64,000 nucleotides of DNA, from positions 192,958 through 256,957 of the forward strand of contig JAQENU010000006.1 in assembly GCA_027676805.1 (NCBI GenBank). Direction: 5' to 3'. Source of the DNA: Coprobacillaceae bacterium UN01-12pH3A (GTDB lineage Bacteria; Bacillota_I; Bacilli_A; Erysipelotrichales; Coprobacillaceae). Below, piece by piece: positions 36,333-44,923 of the stretch (positions are counted from its first letter, which is position 1; every line of letters starts with the position of its first letter). Below the pieces are notes generated by a model. The model was not told the DNA's origin. It saw nothing but the letters and a program-made list of their open reading frames with translations, and did no database searches. A program made the position numbers and the translations under genes.

Positions 36333-36372
36333 ATTATATAATGAGGAAATAAAAAAAATAGGTCACTTGACC
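36333..36372 (-). promoter_or_regulatory. promoter and candidate operator of the nucleotidyltransferase operon
   Basis: Minus-strand -10 TATAAT (36333-36338) with a poor -35. A palindrome GGTCA-CT-TGACC at 36361-36372 is centred about 40 nt upstream of the predicted start, the place where Crp/Fnr-type activators bind class II promoters. The adjacent Crp-like gene is an obvious candidate, but this is inference. Confidence 0.45.
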
Positions 36373-36378
36373 CGAAAT

Positions 36379-36415
36379 AAAAAAGTATTGAATAATTATT
36401 ATCCAATACTTTTTT
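36379..36415. terminator. bidirectional terminator after crp-like gene
   Basis: Twelve-bp stem AAAAAAGTATTG / CAATACTTTTTT, 13-nt AT loop. Confidence 0.85.
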
Positions 36416-36425
36416 GAAAATATAC

Positions 36426-37046
36426 TTATGTTGTAGGAAGATTCTTTAATACCTCTCGCTGATTAATTACACTAAATCTTTTGTTTTCATAAACAATCAG
36501 ATGTTCTTGTACACATTCATTTATAGCACGATTAATGCTTCTAATTGGAGCGTTTACTTCGCTAACAAGCTGTTTTTTGGTAAGCAGATTTAATTCACTT
36601 CTATAATAGTGTAAGGATATACACCTCAGAAGTCGTTCTTTAACACTTAAAGATGATAATTCTTCAATTAATTTGGCATTTACAACTAATTTACTGGATA
36701 TTTCTCGAATCAGAAATTTTGTAGCTTCAAAATCTCCCTTTAACCAGTTTAAAAAATCATCTCTATGAAGTTTATATACATTACAATCTGTGAAAGCGAC
36801 AATTTCAACAGGTTTTTTCCCATCATTAAATTGTTCCATTTCTCCAAAAAAACTACCACTTTTATAAAGATGAATAGTTGAGATGTTTCCTTTTACATTT
36901 AAGATGAATGCTTCTGCAATACCGTCAATCATAAGAATTACATATTCATTTTCTTGCTCAGCAAAAAGAATAGTCTCTTTCTTTTTATACGTTTTTTTAA
37001 CAAGCTTCTTTTTAATATCTTCATTCATGAAATCAATTAAATGCAT
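36426..37046 (-). CDS. Crp/Fnr-family transcriptional regulator
   Basis: 206 residues. The second ATG (37046) is chosen because AAGGAGGG abuts the first at 37052. A cyclic-nucleotide-binding-like beta-barrel (about 10-115, with GSFFGEMEQFND where cAMP-binding proteins have GE...) is followed by a long dimer helix and a winged HTH (about 150-200: LTKKQLVSEVNAPIRSINRAINECVQE). No N-terminal Fnr cysteines. Its own promoter lies under an 18-bp palindrome, suggesting autoregulation. Neighbours suggest it controls the nucleotidyltransferase/HisRS-like pair. Effector unknown. Confidence 0.85.
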   Translation of the reverse strand: MHLIDFMNEDIKKKLVKKTYKKKETILFAEQENEYVILMIDGIAEAFILNVKGNISTIHLYKSGSFFGEMEQFNDGKKPVEIVAFTDCNVYKLHRDDFLNWLKGDFEATKFLIREISSKLVVNAKLIEELSSLSVKERLLRCISLHYYRSELNLLTKKQLVSEVNAPIRSINRAINECVQEHLIVYENKRFSVINQREVLKNLPTT

Positions 37047-37058
37047 ATTCATCCCTCC

Positions 37059-37081
37059 TTACCAAATTTTTGGTAATTATA
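37059..37081 (-). promoter_or_regulatory. promoter and autoregulatory palindrome of the crp-like gene
   Basis: Minus-strand extended -10 TGATATAAT (hexamer 37076-37081) is immediately followed by TTACCAAA-N2-TTTGGTAA (37059-37076), a palindrome with perfect 8-bp arms covering the expected transcription start and ending at the ribosome site. Confidence 0.55.
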
Positions 37082-37163
37082 TCATCTTTCAATTAGTTAG
37101 GTAAGATAGTAAAAATATATTTATAATAAAAACGATATGACATGCAATCATACCGTATTTGTT

Positions 37164-37820
37164 TTAAAGCCTTTGGTCTTTTATTAAAGTTAAAACATCG
37201 TTTAAGCTATCGACAATATCATGTGTCATTTCAGCATATTCTTTTTCCGGATATTTCATATCAGGAATGCAGATCACACGAATATCAGCGCTGTGTGCTG
37301 CCTGAATACCGGCTTCGGAATCTTCTAATACTAGAGCCTCATCTGGATGGACTCCGAGTTTTTCGCAAGACTTCAGGAATACTTCCGGATTAGGTTTTCC
37401 TTTTGAAACTTCATCACCACAGATAGAAGCATCGAAATAAGAAGAGATCTTTGCATTCTCTAAAATAACATCTACACGATGACGGTTAGAAGAAGTCGCT
37501 ACAATTGTTTTATAGTTATTCTCTTTCAAATATTTTAAAAGCTCAATTAACCCGGGTTTAACAGGTACCCCTTTTGTTTCAAATAAATCCGCCATATAAG
37601 CATGTACCTTCCCAATAACCTCCTCAATAGGAAAATCTTCTCCAAATTCTTTATGAAATTGATCATAGATTCCGGCAATAGGTTTACCGAGTAAGGTTTT
37701 ATAAAATTCTTTTGTCATGGTATGTCCCAGTTTATTACATTCAATCACATAGCCGTCAAAAGTGACTCTTTCACTATCGATCATAAGACCATCCATATCA
37801 AAAATAACCGCTTTAAGCAT
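37164..37820 (-). CDS. HAD-family hydrolase, beta-phosphoglucomutase-like
   Basis: 218 residues. Motif I AVIFDMDGLMIDSE (nucleophile and acid Asp at about 8 and 10), motif II VATSSNR, motif III Lys in SKGKPNPEVF, motif IV VLEDSEAGIQAA. The helical cap lies between about 15 and 80. This is the PGMB/GPP-like subgroup that acts on small sugar phosphates as phosphatase or mutase; substrate not decidable. Unlike the HAD-like protein at 3860, all catalytic residues are present. Monocistronic. Confidence 0.9.
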   Translation of the reverse strand: MLKAVIFDMDGLMIDSERVTFDGYVIECNKLGHTMTKEFYKTLLGKPIAGIYDQFHKEFGEDFPIEEVIGKVHAYMADLFETKGVPVKPGLIELLKYLKENNYKTIVATSSNRHRVDVILENAKISSYFDASICGDEVSKGKPNPEVFLKSCEKLGVHPDEALVLEDSEAGIQAAHSADIRVICIPDMKYPEKEYAEMTHDIVDSLNDVLTLIKDQRL

Positions 37821-38017
37821 AGTATAATCCGCCTTTCATTTTGTTAGTTATAATGTAAACTAAATTATACCAAGTGTCAATTTATTCTAAATTTAAAATC
37901 AAGCAATAAATGTTTTTTATAAAATACATTACTAATATACGAACCTTTTGCATATATTTTAGGGGAACCATAAATTTAATGCGAATAAACAAAAAAATAA
38001 AAAGTGGCAAATAGGTG

Positions 38018-38045
38018 TTGACAAGTTAAATTAAAAATGTATAAT
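38018..38045 (+). promoter_or_regulatory. promoter of the T-box amino-acid transporter operon
   Basis: -35 TTGACA (38018-38023), 16-nt spacer, -10 TATAAT (38040-38045). Confidence 0.8.
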
Positions 38046-38051
38046 GAGGGC

Positions 38052-38290
38052 ATACAAACAAACCCAACGATAAAGAGAGTAGTTATCTGAAATGTTTCAG
38101 CGAGTTAATGCAGGTGAGAGATTAACACAGGAAAGATGGCGAAGCGCACTTTGGAGGGGAATATCTGAATTCATAGGATATTCGGTAAGCTTACCTTACA
38201 AGCGAGAGTGGATATGAGGTCAACTTATATCAACGAGAGTGGTACCGCGATATATTCGTCTCTTGATTAATTTCAAGAGGCGTTTTTTAT
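38052..38290 (+). ncRNA. T-box riboswitch, probably tyrosine-specific
   Basis: AGAGAGTAG opens stem I. A distal hairpin GTTAAT...ATTAAC carries the loop GCAGGTGAGAG. The classic T-box sequence TGGTACCGCG is at 38240-38249; its TGGT pairs with an ACCA tRNA end. A terminator CGTCTCTTGA / TCAAGAGGCG followed by six T residues spans 38257-38288. The segment GGGGAA-TAT (TAT at 38162-38164) aligns with GGGAA-TGG of the trpS T-box in this window, pointing to a Tyr specifier; tRNA-Tyr has discriminator A, consistent with TGGT. The specifier call is tentative because stem I was not folded computationally. Confidence 0.85.
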
Positions 38291-38311
38291 TTATAAAAGG
38301 AGGAGAAAGAG

Positions 38312-39031
38312 ATGTTAGATTTTAGCTTAGTTTCAGCGGTTGTCATCGATTTCAGCAAGATGACAAAATGGATCCCAACATTTATTGAGGGAACAATCGT
38401 AACGATCGTATTATCGTTGCTTACTGTGGTAATTGGATGTGTATTAGGGTTGATTGCCACTCTAATGAAACGGTCTAATAGTAAAATCCTCAACTTTGTA
38501 GCAGCAGCTTATACACAGGTTATCCGTGGAACACCAATTTTACTTCAGTTATATATTTGGCTGTACGGATTTACACTGATCGGAATAGCGATTCCGGCAA
38601 TGCCTTTCTTAGGTCCAACTTATGGTTCAAGAGTATTCTTAACTGCGGTCGTGGCTTTAGGAATTAACTCAGGGGCTTATATTTGTGAATTATTAAGAGG
38701 TGGCTTGGATTCAGTCGATAAAGGACAAATGGAAGCCGGTCGTTCATTGGGATTAACCAGTACTCAAACCATGCGTTATATCATTATACCACAAGCGGTA
38801 AAAGTGGTATTGCCCGGGCTATGTAATGAATTTATTATGATGATTAAAGAATCTTCAATTGTTTCGGTAGTTGGTGTATTTGATGTTATGTATACAAGCA
38901 ATATCGTAAAGGCTTCTACTTATTCAGTATTTGAACCTTTAATTATTATTGCAGTCATATATTTTGTATTAACTTCGGTATTAACGGCAGCAATCGGAGT
39001 TATAGAAAGGAAGATGAATACAGATGCTTAA
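38312..39031 (+). CDS. polar amino-acid ABC transporter permease
   Basis: 239 residues, GGAGGAG ribosome site. HisMQ-type permease with about five membrane segments. The cytoplasmic EAA-type loop is [43 protein letters not shown]. An N-terminal [23 protein letters not shown] segment is typical of the family. It overlaps the ATPase gene by 8 nt. First gene behind the T-box, so the imported compound should relate to the T-box amino acid (inference: tyrosine or aromatic). Confidence 0.93.
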   Translation: MLDFSLVSAVVIDFSKMTKWIPTFIEGTIVTIVLSLLTVVIGCVLGLIATLMKRSNSKILNFVAAAYTQVIRGTPILLQLYIWLYGFTLIGIAIPAMPFLGPTYGSRVFLTAVVALGINSGAYICELLRGGLDSVDKGQMEAGRSLGLTSTQTMRYIIIPQAVKVVLPGLCNEFIMMIKESSIVSVVGVFDVMYTSNIVKASTYSVFEPLIIIAVIYFVLTSVLTAAIGVIERKMNTDA

Positions 39032-39758
39032 AACAAATGATCTATACAAAACTTATGGTAAGTTAGATGTATTAAAAGGAATCTCAACAGAGATTCATAC
39101 AGGTGAAGTAGTCGCTATCATTGGTCCATCAGGATCTGGAAAATCTACTTTCTTACGATGCTTAAACTTAATGGAAGAACCGACAAAGGGAGAAGTTATC
39201 TTTAAAGGTGTGAATTTAACCACGAAAGAGGATAAATCTTTCAATATTAATAAGGTACGTGAACACATTGGAATGGTGTTTCAGCACTTTAATTTATTTC
39301 CGCATATGACAGTTTTGGAAAATATCACGTTGGCTCCCATCCAAGTAAAAGGATTGAATAAAGCTGATGCAGAAAAGAAAGCGGTAGAGCTGTTAAAGCG
39401 TGTTGGCTTAGTCGATAAAAAGGATGTTTATCCAAACAAGTTATCAGGGGGGCAGAAACAGCGTGTGGCGATTGCCAGAGCATTGGCGATGGAACCGGAT
39501 GTTATGCTGTTTGATGAACCCACCAGTGCTTTAGACCCAGAGATGGTAAAAGAAGTATTATTAGTTATTAAAGATTTGGCAGAGAGTGGAATGACAACCG
39601 TCATTGTGACTCATGAAATGGGATTTGCGAAAGAAATCGCATCACGTGTGATGTTTATTGATCAAGGAATCATATTGGAAGAGGGAAAACCGGAGGATGT
39701 CTTTAATCATCCTAAACATCAGCGTACACAAGAATTTTTAGATAAAGTGATGTACTAA
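39024..39758 (+). CDS. polar amino-acid ABC transporter ATP-binding protein
   Basis: 244 residues of the GlnQ/HisP family. Walker [11 protein letters not shown]-loop [18 protein letters not shown], signature [19 protein letters not shown], Walker [18 protein letters not shown]-loop [17 protein letters not shown]. Second gene of the T-box operon. Confidence 0.96.
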   Translation: MLKTNDLYKTYGKLDVLKGISTEIHTGEVVAIIGPSGSGKSTFLRCLNLMEEPTKGEVIFKGVNLTTKEDKSFNINKVREHIGMVFQHFNLFPHMTVLENITLAPIQVKGLNKADAEKKAVELLKRVGLVDKKDVYPNKLSGGQKQRVAIARALAMEPDVMLFDEPTSALDPEMVKEVLLVIKDLAESGMTTVIVTHEMGFAKEIASRVMFIDQGIILEEGKPEDVFNHPKHQRTQEFLDKVMY

Positions 39759-39777
39759 TAAAAAGGAGAGAAAAACT

Positions 39778-40626
39778 ATGAAAAAGCTATTAACTGCATT
39801 ATTGGCTGTTGTGATGATGGTGACATTAGTCGGATGTTCAAGCGGAGAAAAGAAAGATAAATTAGATGAAATTAAAGCTGCTGGGAAACTTGTAGTTGGG
39901 ACTTCACCGGATTTCCCACCTTCAGAATTCTATATTTTAGATGAAAAAGGACAGAAACAAATTGTCGGAAGCGATATCGCTCTAGCAAAAGCAATTGCTG
40001 AAGAATTAGGTGTTGAATTAGAAATTAAAGCAACAAACTTTGATGGTGTGCTTGCTAATATCCAATCCGGACAAGTAGACATGGGGATTTCAGGATTTGC
40101 CGCAACTGAAGAAAGAAAGAAAGTGATGCAGTTCTCAGTTGGGTATCAAAGAGAAGCAGATGATGGATATCAAGGCTTAGTAGTCAGCAAAGCAACAGCA
40201 GAAAAGTATAAAACATTAGAAGAATTAAAAGCCGCTAATTTAAAAATCGGAGCCCAAGCCGCTTCTATTCAATATGAAATGGCAACAAAATTAACAAAAG
40301 AAGCAAACATTCAACAATTAGGAACAACAGATGCGATTGCTTTAGCCCTGAATGCAGGAGATATTGATGCCATGGTTTCAGCAAGCTCTTCTGCAGAACC
40401 AATGTTAAAAACATTCCCTGATTTAGTATTGCTGCCTCAAGATGAATTTGATTTAGATCCAGAGAAAATGTATTCAACAAACGTTATCGGATTCCCATTA
40501 GGGGATGAATATAAATCATTAATTGAAGTCGTAAACAAGGTGATTGAAGAAGCAAGAGCTAGTGGGGATTTGGATAAATGGGTAAATGAAGCAAAAGCTC
40601 AGGTATCTAAAGCGATTGAAGAATAA
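39778..40626 (+). CDS. amino-acid ABC transporter substrate-binding lipoprotein
   Basis: 282 residues. Signal peptide with lipobox LVGC, so lipidated at Cys20 and surface-anchored. SBP family 3 signatures: KAAGKLVVGTSPDFPPSEF near the N-terminus, VGSDIALAKAIAEELGVELEIKATNFDGVLANIQSGQVDMGISGFAATEERK in the middle. AGGAGAG ribosome site, 19 nt after the ATPase gene. A weak stem-loop after its stop may reduce read-through to the M20 gene. Confidence 0.93.
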   Translation: MKKLLTALLAVVMMVTLVGCSSGEKKDKLDEIKAAGKLVVGTSPDFPPSEFYILDEKGQKQIVGSDIALAKAIAEELGVELEIKATNFDGVLANIQSGQVDMGISGFAATEERKKVMQFSVGYQREADDGYQGLVVSKATAEKYKTLEELKAANLKIGAQAASIQYEMATKLTKEANIQQLGTTDAIALALNAGDIDAMVSASSSAEPMLKTFPDLVLLPQDEFDLDPEKMYSTNVIGFPLGDEYKSLIEVVNKVIEEARASGDLDKWVNEAKAQVSKAIEE

Positions 40627-40631
40627 TCATT

Positions 40632-40657
40632 AAAAGCAACCGCGGTTGCTTTTTATA
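40632..40657 (+). terminator. stem-loop terminator between SBP and M20 genes
   Basis: Ten-bp stem AAAAGCAACC / GGTTGCTTTT with a 2-nt loop and short T run. It probably lowers rather than abolishes downstream expression, since no new promoter is obvious before 40680. Confidence 0.7.
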
Positions 40658-40679
40658 AAAATAAAAAAGGAGAAAAACA

Positions 40680-41846
40680 ATGGACTGCAAACAAATTATT
40701 AAAGATTCAGTAGAATCAAAAGTAGAAGATTACATGAGTTTAGTTAAGAGTATGTATGAAAATCCGGAAATCGGAAATGAAGAATTTGAAACCATGGAAT
40801 TACTTTCTGCATACCTAGAAAAAGCGGGATTTGAAACAACTAAAGGATACGTGGTGCCAACTGGCTTTTTAGGAAAGTATGAGACTGGAAAACCGGGACC
40901 GAAGATCGCCTTTATGTGTGAATATGATGCTTTGCCGGAAGTCGGACATGGGTGTGGGCATAACCTGATTGCAGGAATCGGGATTGCCGCAGGAGAAGCT
41001 TTAAAAGCGGTTATGGATCAATTCGGCGGAACGGTATTAGTAGTTGGAACACCGGCTGAAGAAAATTTTGGCGGTAAGGTTTCAATGGCAAATGCCGGAG
41101 TGTTCGATGATGTCGATGCGGCATTAATGGTGCATCCGGGAACATCAAGCGGATTAGGCGGACGTTCAAATGCGATCAATCCTGTTAAATTTGAATTCTT
41201 TGGAAAAAATGCACATGGATGTCAGCCTCAGGATGGAGCTTCTGCCTTAGATGCAGCTGTAATGACATATATACAAATTAACCTGTTAAGACAATTTGTA
41301 GAAAAGAATACATTTATTCATGGAATTATCAGAGATGGCGGAGCAGCAGCGAATGTTATTCCGGCTTATGCCTCAATGGAATACTATTTCAGAGCACCGA
41401 CAATGAAATATGCTTTAGAAGTTACTGACAAAGCAATCGAATGTGCAAAAGGAGCATGCCTTGCTACAGGAACAACATTCAAAACTTCTATCTATGAATG
41501 TCCTTATGAAGATACATTGATTAACTACACCCTAGCAGATATTTTAAATGATAAATATATGGAGCTGGGTGTTCCTGACATTGAGCCTGTTAATGAAGTC
41601 GGTGACGGATCAACCGATGTTGGGGCTGTAAGCTATAAATGTCCAACCATTCAAGGAAGAATTAAAATTGCGGATACTTGTGTAACCGGACATTCAAAAG
41701 AAATGGCCGCAGCAACCATTTCACCTGAAGGTAAAAACGGTTTAATTAAAGCGGCGGAAGGAATCGCTTTAACGGCACTGGAATTGTTAGAAAAACCGGA
41801 ATTGCTTCAAAAAGCAAAAGACGAATTTATTGCCGCAACAAAATAA
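40680..41846 (+). CDS. M20-family amidohydrolase/metallopeptidase (AbgB-like)
   Basis: 388 residues, AGGAG ribosome site. Metal-binding and catalytic motifs: CEYDALPEVGHGCGHNLI, GTPAEENFGGKVSMANAG, VHPGTSSG, FFGKNAHGCQPQDGASALDA (lid domain), and a late His in TGHSKEMAAATIS. This resembles p-aminobenzoyl-glutamate hydrolase subunit B and related N-acyl amino acid or dipeptide amidohydrolases. Its position behind an amino-acid transporter and T-box suggests it releases a free amino acid from an imported N-acylated or dipeptide form (inference). Confidence 0.88.
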   Translation: MDCKQIIKDSVESKVEDYMSLVKSMYENPEIGNEEFETMELLSAYLEKAGFETTKGYVVPTGFLGKYETGKPGPKIAFMCEYDALPEVGHGCGHNLIAGIGIAAGEALKAVMDQFGGTVLVVGTPAEENFGGKVSMANAGVFDDVDAALMVHPGTSSGLGGRSNAINPVKFEFFGKNAHGCQPQDGASALDAAVMTYIQINLLRQFVEKNTFIHGIIRDGGAAANVIPAYASMEYYFRAPTMKYALEVTDKAIECAKGACLATGTTFKTSIYECPYEDTLINYTLADILNDKYMELGVPDIEPVNEVGDGSTDVGAVSYKCPTIQGRIKIADTCVTGHSKEMAAATISPEGKNGLIKAAEGIALTALELLEKPELLQKAKDEFIAATK

Positions 41847-41895
41847 TTAAGGGTTCTTAGTTGATAAAAATAAATGAGTATTGTAGAATAAATTA

Positions 41896-41950
41896 GATTT
41901 CTCTAATGTGTTTAATGTCACAAACGTGATTTCATTAGAGAGTCTTTTTA
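41896..41950 (+). terminator. terminator of the T-box operon
   Basis: CTCTAATG / CATTAGAG stem (with further partial pairing of the flanks) and a 24-nt loop, then a T-rich tract. Confidence 0.65.
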
Positions 41951-42002
41951 TTTTAGAATAGAGTGTTTAAAGAATGATAAGCTAAACAAAAAGGAGAAAA
42001 CT

Positions 42003-42824
42003 ATGAAGATAGTCAAACGTTTATTAAAGATATTTGCTGTATTGTTTGTGGTTGGGTGTCTGTGCATAGGATATGCCTTTTTAGTGGAACCTAAACGATT
42101 AGTTGTCAATGAATATACGATAGAAAAGAATGATCAGCAAACCTCAATGAAGATTGTTCAGCTGTCCGATACCCATGTCGGAGAGCATTACGATATAAAG
42201 CAATTAGATAAATTAGTTGAAAAAACGAATCGCTTAGAACCGGATTTGATTATCTTTACAGGGGATCTTTTTGATAATTACAGTCAGTATCCTAAAAAAG
42301 ATGAGGTTCAGGAAAGCTTGTCCAATCTACAAGCGACATATGGAAAGATTGCGGTATGGGGGAACCGTGATTATGGCGGAGGTGCTGAACGTATTTATCA
42401 GGATTTAATGGAAAATGCGGGATTTATTGTGTTAAGCAATGAAGTGATGTCCATAGAAGCAGACAATAAGGTACTCGCGATTGGTGGGGTAGATGATTTT
42501 TTACTGGGAGACCCGCAAATGAAAAGGACAGCGAATCAATTGAATGGAGATTATAACTTATTATTGATGCATGAGCCTGATGAAGCAGAAGCTCTAGTGA
42601 ATACACCGGCAGATCTGATTTTGACCGGGCATAGTCATGGCGGACAGATTCGTCTGCCGATTATTCCGGGAATACGCACAGAGCTGGCTCAACGCTATGT
42701 TGACGGATTTTATACGATTGATGAAGAGACTCTGTTGTTTGTAAATACCGGCATTGGAACAACAAAGATTCATGCACGATTTATGGTACCGCCGGAAATC
42801 GATGTGTTTGAAATTAAATTTTAG
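42003..42824 (+). CDS. calcineurin-like metallophosphoesterase, membrane-anchored (YkuE-like)
   Basis: 273 residues, AGGAGA ribosome site. N-terminal membrane segment (about 8-28). Metal motifs: QLSDTHVG (Asp56, His58), FTGDLFDN (Asp88), GNRD at 120-123, LMHEPD, and LTGHSHGGQ. In most family members the fourth motif is GNHD/GNHE with a catalytic His; here it is Arg122, so phosphodiesterase activity may be altered. Family members of the YkuE type act near or outside the membrane; substrate unknown. Monocistronic. Confidence 0.85.
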   Translation: MKIVKRLLKIFAVLFVVGCLCIGYAFLVEPKRLVVNEYTIEKNDQQTSMKIVQLSDTHVGEHYDIKQLDKLVEKTNRLEPDLIIFTGDLFDNYSQYPKKDEVQESLSNLQATYGKIAVWGNRDYGGGAERIYQDLMENAGFIVLSNEVMSIEADNKVLAIGGVDDFLLGDPQMKRTANQLNGDYNLLLMHEPDEAEALVNTPADLILTGHSHGGQIRLPIIPGIRTELAQRYVDGFYTIDEETLLFVNTGIGTTKIHARFMVPPEIDVFEIKF

Positions 42825-42897
42825 AACTCAAAAAGAAGTGTGCCCGATAGTTTGGATATTCAAATAGGGGCATTCGTTTCAAAAGAGTTCTTTTTTA
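42823..42897 (+). terminator. branched intrinsic terminator
   Basis: Outer stem AGAACTC / GAGTTCT followed by TTTTTT, enclosing an inner hairpin TGCCC / GGGCA. Confidence 0.7.
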
Positions 42898-42952
42898 ATA
42901 CACTGGTTTTTTTAATAATGAAATGCTATTATAGAGGCAATGAGGTGTAGAT

Positions 42953-43549
42953 ATGGCAAAATTTTATGCAGTAAAAAATGGAAAAGTACCGGGAATCTAT
43001 CCTACTTGGGAAGCCTGTAAAAAGCAGGTGGCAGGATTTTCCGGAGCAGTATATAAGAGTTTCACAACGAAAGAAGAAGCAGAAGCATTTATTAAAGATC
43101 AGCCTAAAACGATAGATCAGCCGGGGTTGATTGCTTATGTTGATGGCAGCTACAATATTAAAACAAAAGAATACGGATACGGCTGTGTCCTTTTAGATGG
43201 ACAGACTGTAGTGAAAGAATTGCTGGGAAAAGGTGATCATCCGGAGTATGCTTCGATGCGCAACGTTGCCGGGGAAATATTTGGAAGTGAAGTCGCTATT
43301 CATTATGCGATCGAACATGGCTATTCAGCAATCTATATCTATTATGATTATGAAGGTATTCAGAAATGGGCTGACGGATTATGGAAAGCAAATAAGGTCG
43401 GAACTCAGCGTTATCAGCAGCTTATTAAAGAGTTTAGAAAAAAAATAGCGATTCAGTTTATTAAAGTTTTAGCGCATAGCGGTGATTTATATAATGAAAG
43501 AGCCGACTATTTAGCGAAGAAAGCAGCGGGGGTTATCAATGAAGATTAA
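42953..43549 (+). CDS. rnhA: ribonuclease HI with N-terminal hybrid-binding domain
   Basis: 198 residues, GAGGTG ribosome site. Residues 1-47 form the caulimovirus-viroplasmin/hybrid-binding domain (KFYAVKNGKVPGIYPTWEACKKQVAGFSGAVYKSF pattern). The RNase H domain (about 58-195) has the carboxylates in AYVDGSY (Asp64), NVAGEI (Glu108), YYDYEG (Asp132) and NERADYLAKK (Asp185). It removes RNA from RNA-DNA hybrids. It overlaps rnmV by 11 nt, an arrangement not standard for the rnmV-ksgA cluster. Confidence 0.92.
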   Translation: MAKFYAVKNGKVPGIYPTWEACKKQVAGFSGAVYKSFTTKEEAEAFIKDQPKTIDQPGLIAYVDGSYNIKTKEYGYGCVLLDGQTVVKELLGKGDHPEYASMRNVAGEIFGSEVAIHYAIEHGYSAIYIYYDYEGIQKWADGLWKANKVGTQRYQQLIKEFRKKIAIQFIKVLAHSGDLYNERADYLAKKAAGVINED

Positions 43550-44072
43550 TGAAGTCATTATTGTTGAAGGAAAAACGGATACGCAAGTATTAAAATCGTT
43601 TTTAGACGTGGATACGATTGAAACCGGGGGATCGGGACTGAATCAAAAAACATTGGAATATATCAAAACAACAAGCTTGACTCGCGATATTATCGTGATG
43701 ACGGATCCTGATTTTCCGGGCAAACAAATTCGTGACAAGATATCAAAAGTGATTCCTCATTGCAAGCATGCTTTTGTGAATAAAAAAGATGCGATCAAGC
43801 ATCATAAGGTAGGGATAGCCGAAGCAACGCAGGACGCTATTTTAGAAGCATTGGAAAATGTCGTAACATTCAGTCCGGATAGTGAAAGCATTACTTGGGC
43901 AGAGTTTATTCAATTAGACATCATCGGTGATAAAAAAAGACGTGAAGAAATATACGATCATTTTCATTTAGGCTATGGGAATGTGAAAACATTGTTTAAA
44001 AGACTGAATTTAGTTGGTATTACCGCTCAGCAAATTCAAGATTTTATAGCTCAGGGAGGAAAAGACGCTTGA
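43539..44072 (+). CDS. rnmV: ribonuclease M5
   Basis: 177 residues. Toprim domain at the N-terminus (VIIVEGKTDTQVLKSF, then IVMTDPDFPGKQIRDKI), and the family motif VGIAEAT. RNase M5 matures 5S rRNA in Bacillota. The gene overlaps rnhA upstream and ksgA downstream, consistent with the conserved rnmV-ksgA pair. Confidence 0.95.
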   Translation: MKINEVIIVEGKTDTQVLKSFLDVDTIETGGSGLNQKTLEYIKTTSLTRDIIVMTDPDFPGKQIRDKISKVIPHCKHAFVNKKDAIKHHKVGIAEATQDAILEALENVVTFSPDSESITWAEFIQLDIIGDKKRREEIYDHFHLGYGNVKTLFKRLNLVGITAQQIQDFIAQGGKDA

Positions 44073-44893
44073 GAGATATCGGAAAAGTAAATCATACATT
44101 GGAAATACTGGATCGTTTTAAATTGCAGGCTAAGAAATCTTTTGGTCAGAATTTTTTAGTAGATCTCAATATCATCAGAAATATCGTAGAGTGTGCACAT
44201 ATTAAAGAAAATACCTGTGTTGTGGAGATTGGACCAGGAATCGGCGGATTGACGGAATATATTGCACGATCTGCAAAAAAAGTTATTGCCTATGACATTG
44301 ATGAACGATTAATTGCTGTGTTAGCTGACAGTTTAAGCGAATATCCCAATGTTGAGGTGCGTCTGCAGGATTTTTTAACTGTGGATTTGCAGGCTTTGGC
44401 AGAGGAAGTAAAAGGCTATGATCATTTTATTATTATCTCAAATCTGCCTTACTATATTACCAGTGAGCTTTTAACTAAAATCATGATCAGTCCAATTAAG
44501 CTGGATTGTTTTGTCGGGATGATGCAAAAAGAAGTCGCCTTGAAGCTGACATCTAAAGAAAAAAGTCCGCTGCGTCTGCTGATGGATTGTGTTGGTGAAG
44601 TGAAATATGAATTTACTGTAACCGCAAATGTGTTTATTCCGAAACCTAATGTAGATTCCGCTGTTATCTCAGTGTCTTTTAAGGAAATGAATAAAGAGAA
44701 TCTAGCTGATTTTTATCATTTTCTGCAAGCTTGCTTTAAACAAAGAAGGAAAACGATTTATAATAATTTATCGCAGGCTGCACAAGATAAGGATAAGCTG
44801 AAGGATATCTTAAAGACTTGTAATATTGATCCTAAATTACGTGCAGAACAATTATCTTTGGATCAATTTAAAGAATTGTATGACCTTATTTAA
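44069..44893 (+). CDS. ksgA: 16S rRNA dimethyladenosine transferase RsmA/KsgA
   Basis: 274 residues with a TTG start overlapping the rnmV stop (TTGA), with GGGAGG upstream. KKSFGQNFLVD near the start, SAM motif VVEIGPGIGGLTEYIA, and catalytic NLPYYITSELLTKI. It dimethylates the two adjacent adenosines in the 3' terminal loop of 16S rRNA. Followed after 30 nt by yabG, as in Bacillus. Confidence 0.96.
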   Translation: MRDIGKVNHTLEILDRFKLQAKKSFGQNFLVDLNIIRNIVECAHIKENTCVVEIGPGIGGLTEYIARSAKKVIAYDIDERLIAVLADSLSEYPNVEVRLQDFLTVDLQALAEEVKGYDHFIIISNLPYYITSELLTKIMISPIKLDCFVGMMQKEVALKLTSKEKSPLRLLMDCVGEVKYEFTVTANVFIPKPNVDSAVISVSFKEMNKENLADFYHFLQACFKQRRKTIYNNLSQAAQDKDKLKDILKTCNIDPKLRAEQLSLDQFKELYDLI

Positions 44894-44923
44894 TATTTTT
44901 CATATATTTAAATAGGTGGTCAT

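Larger units (their letters stand above)
37821..38311. other. intergenic region; upstream half empty, downstream half a T-box leader
   Basis: From 37821 to about 38015 the DNA is AT-rich with no ORF recognised and presumably carries the promoter of the minus-strand HAD gene. From 38018 onward lie the promoter and T-box leader listed separately. Confidence 0.6.
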
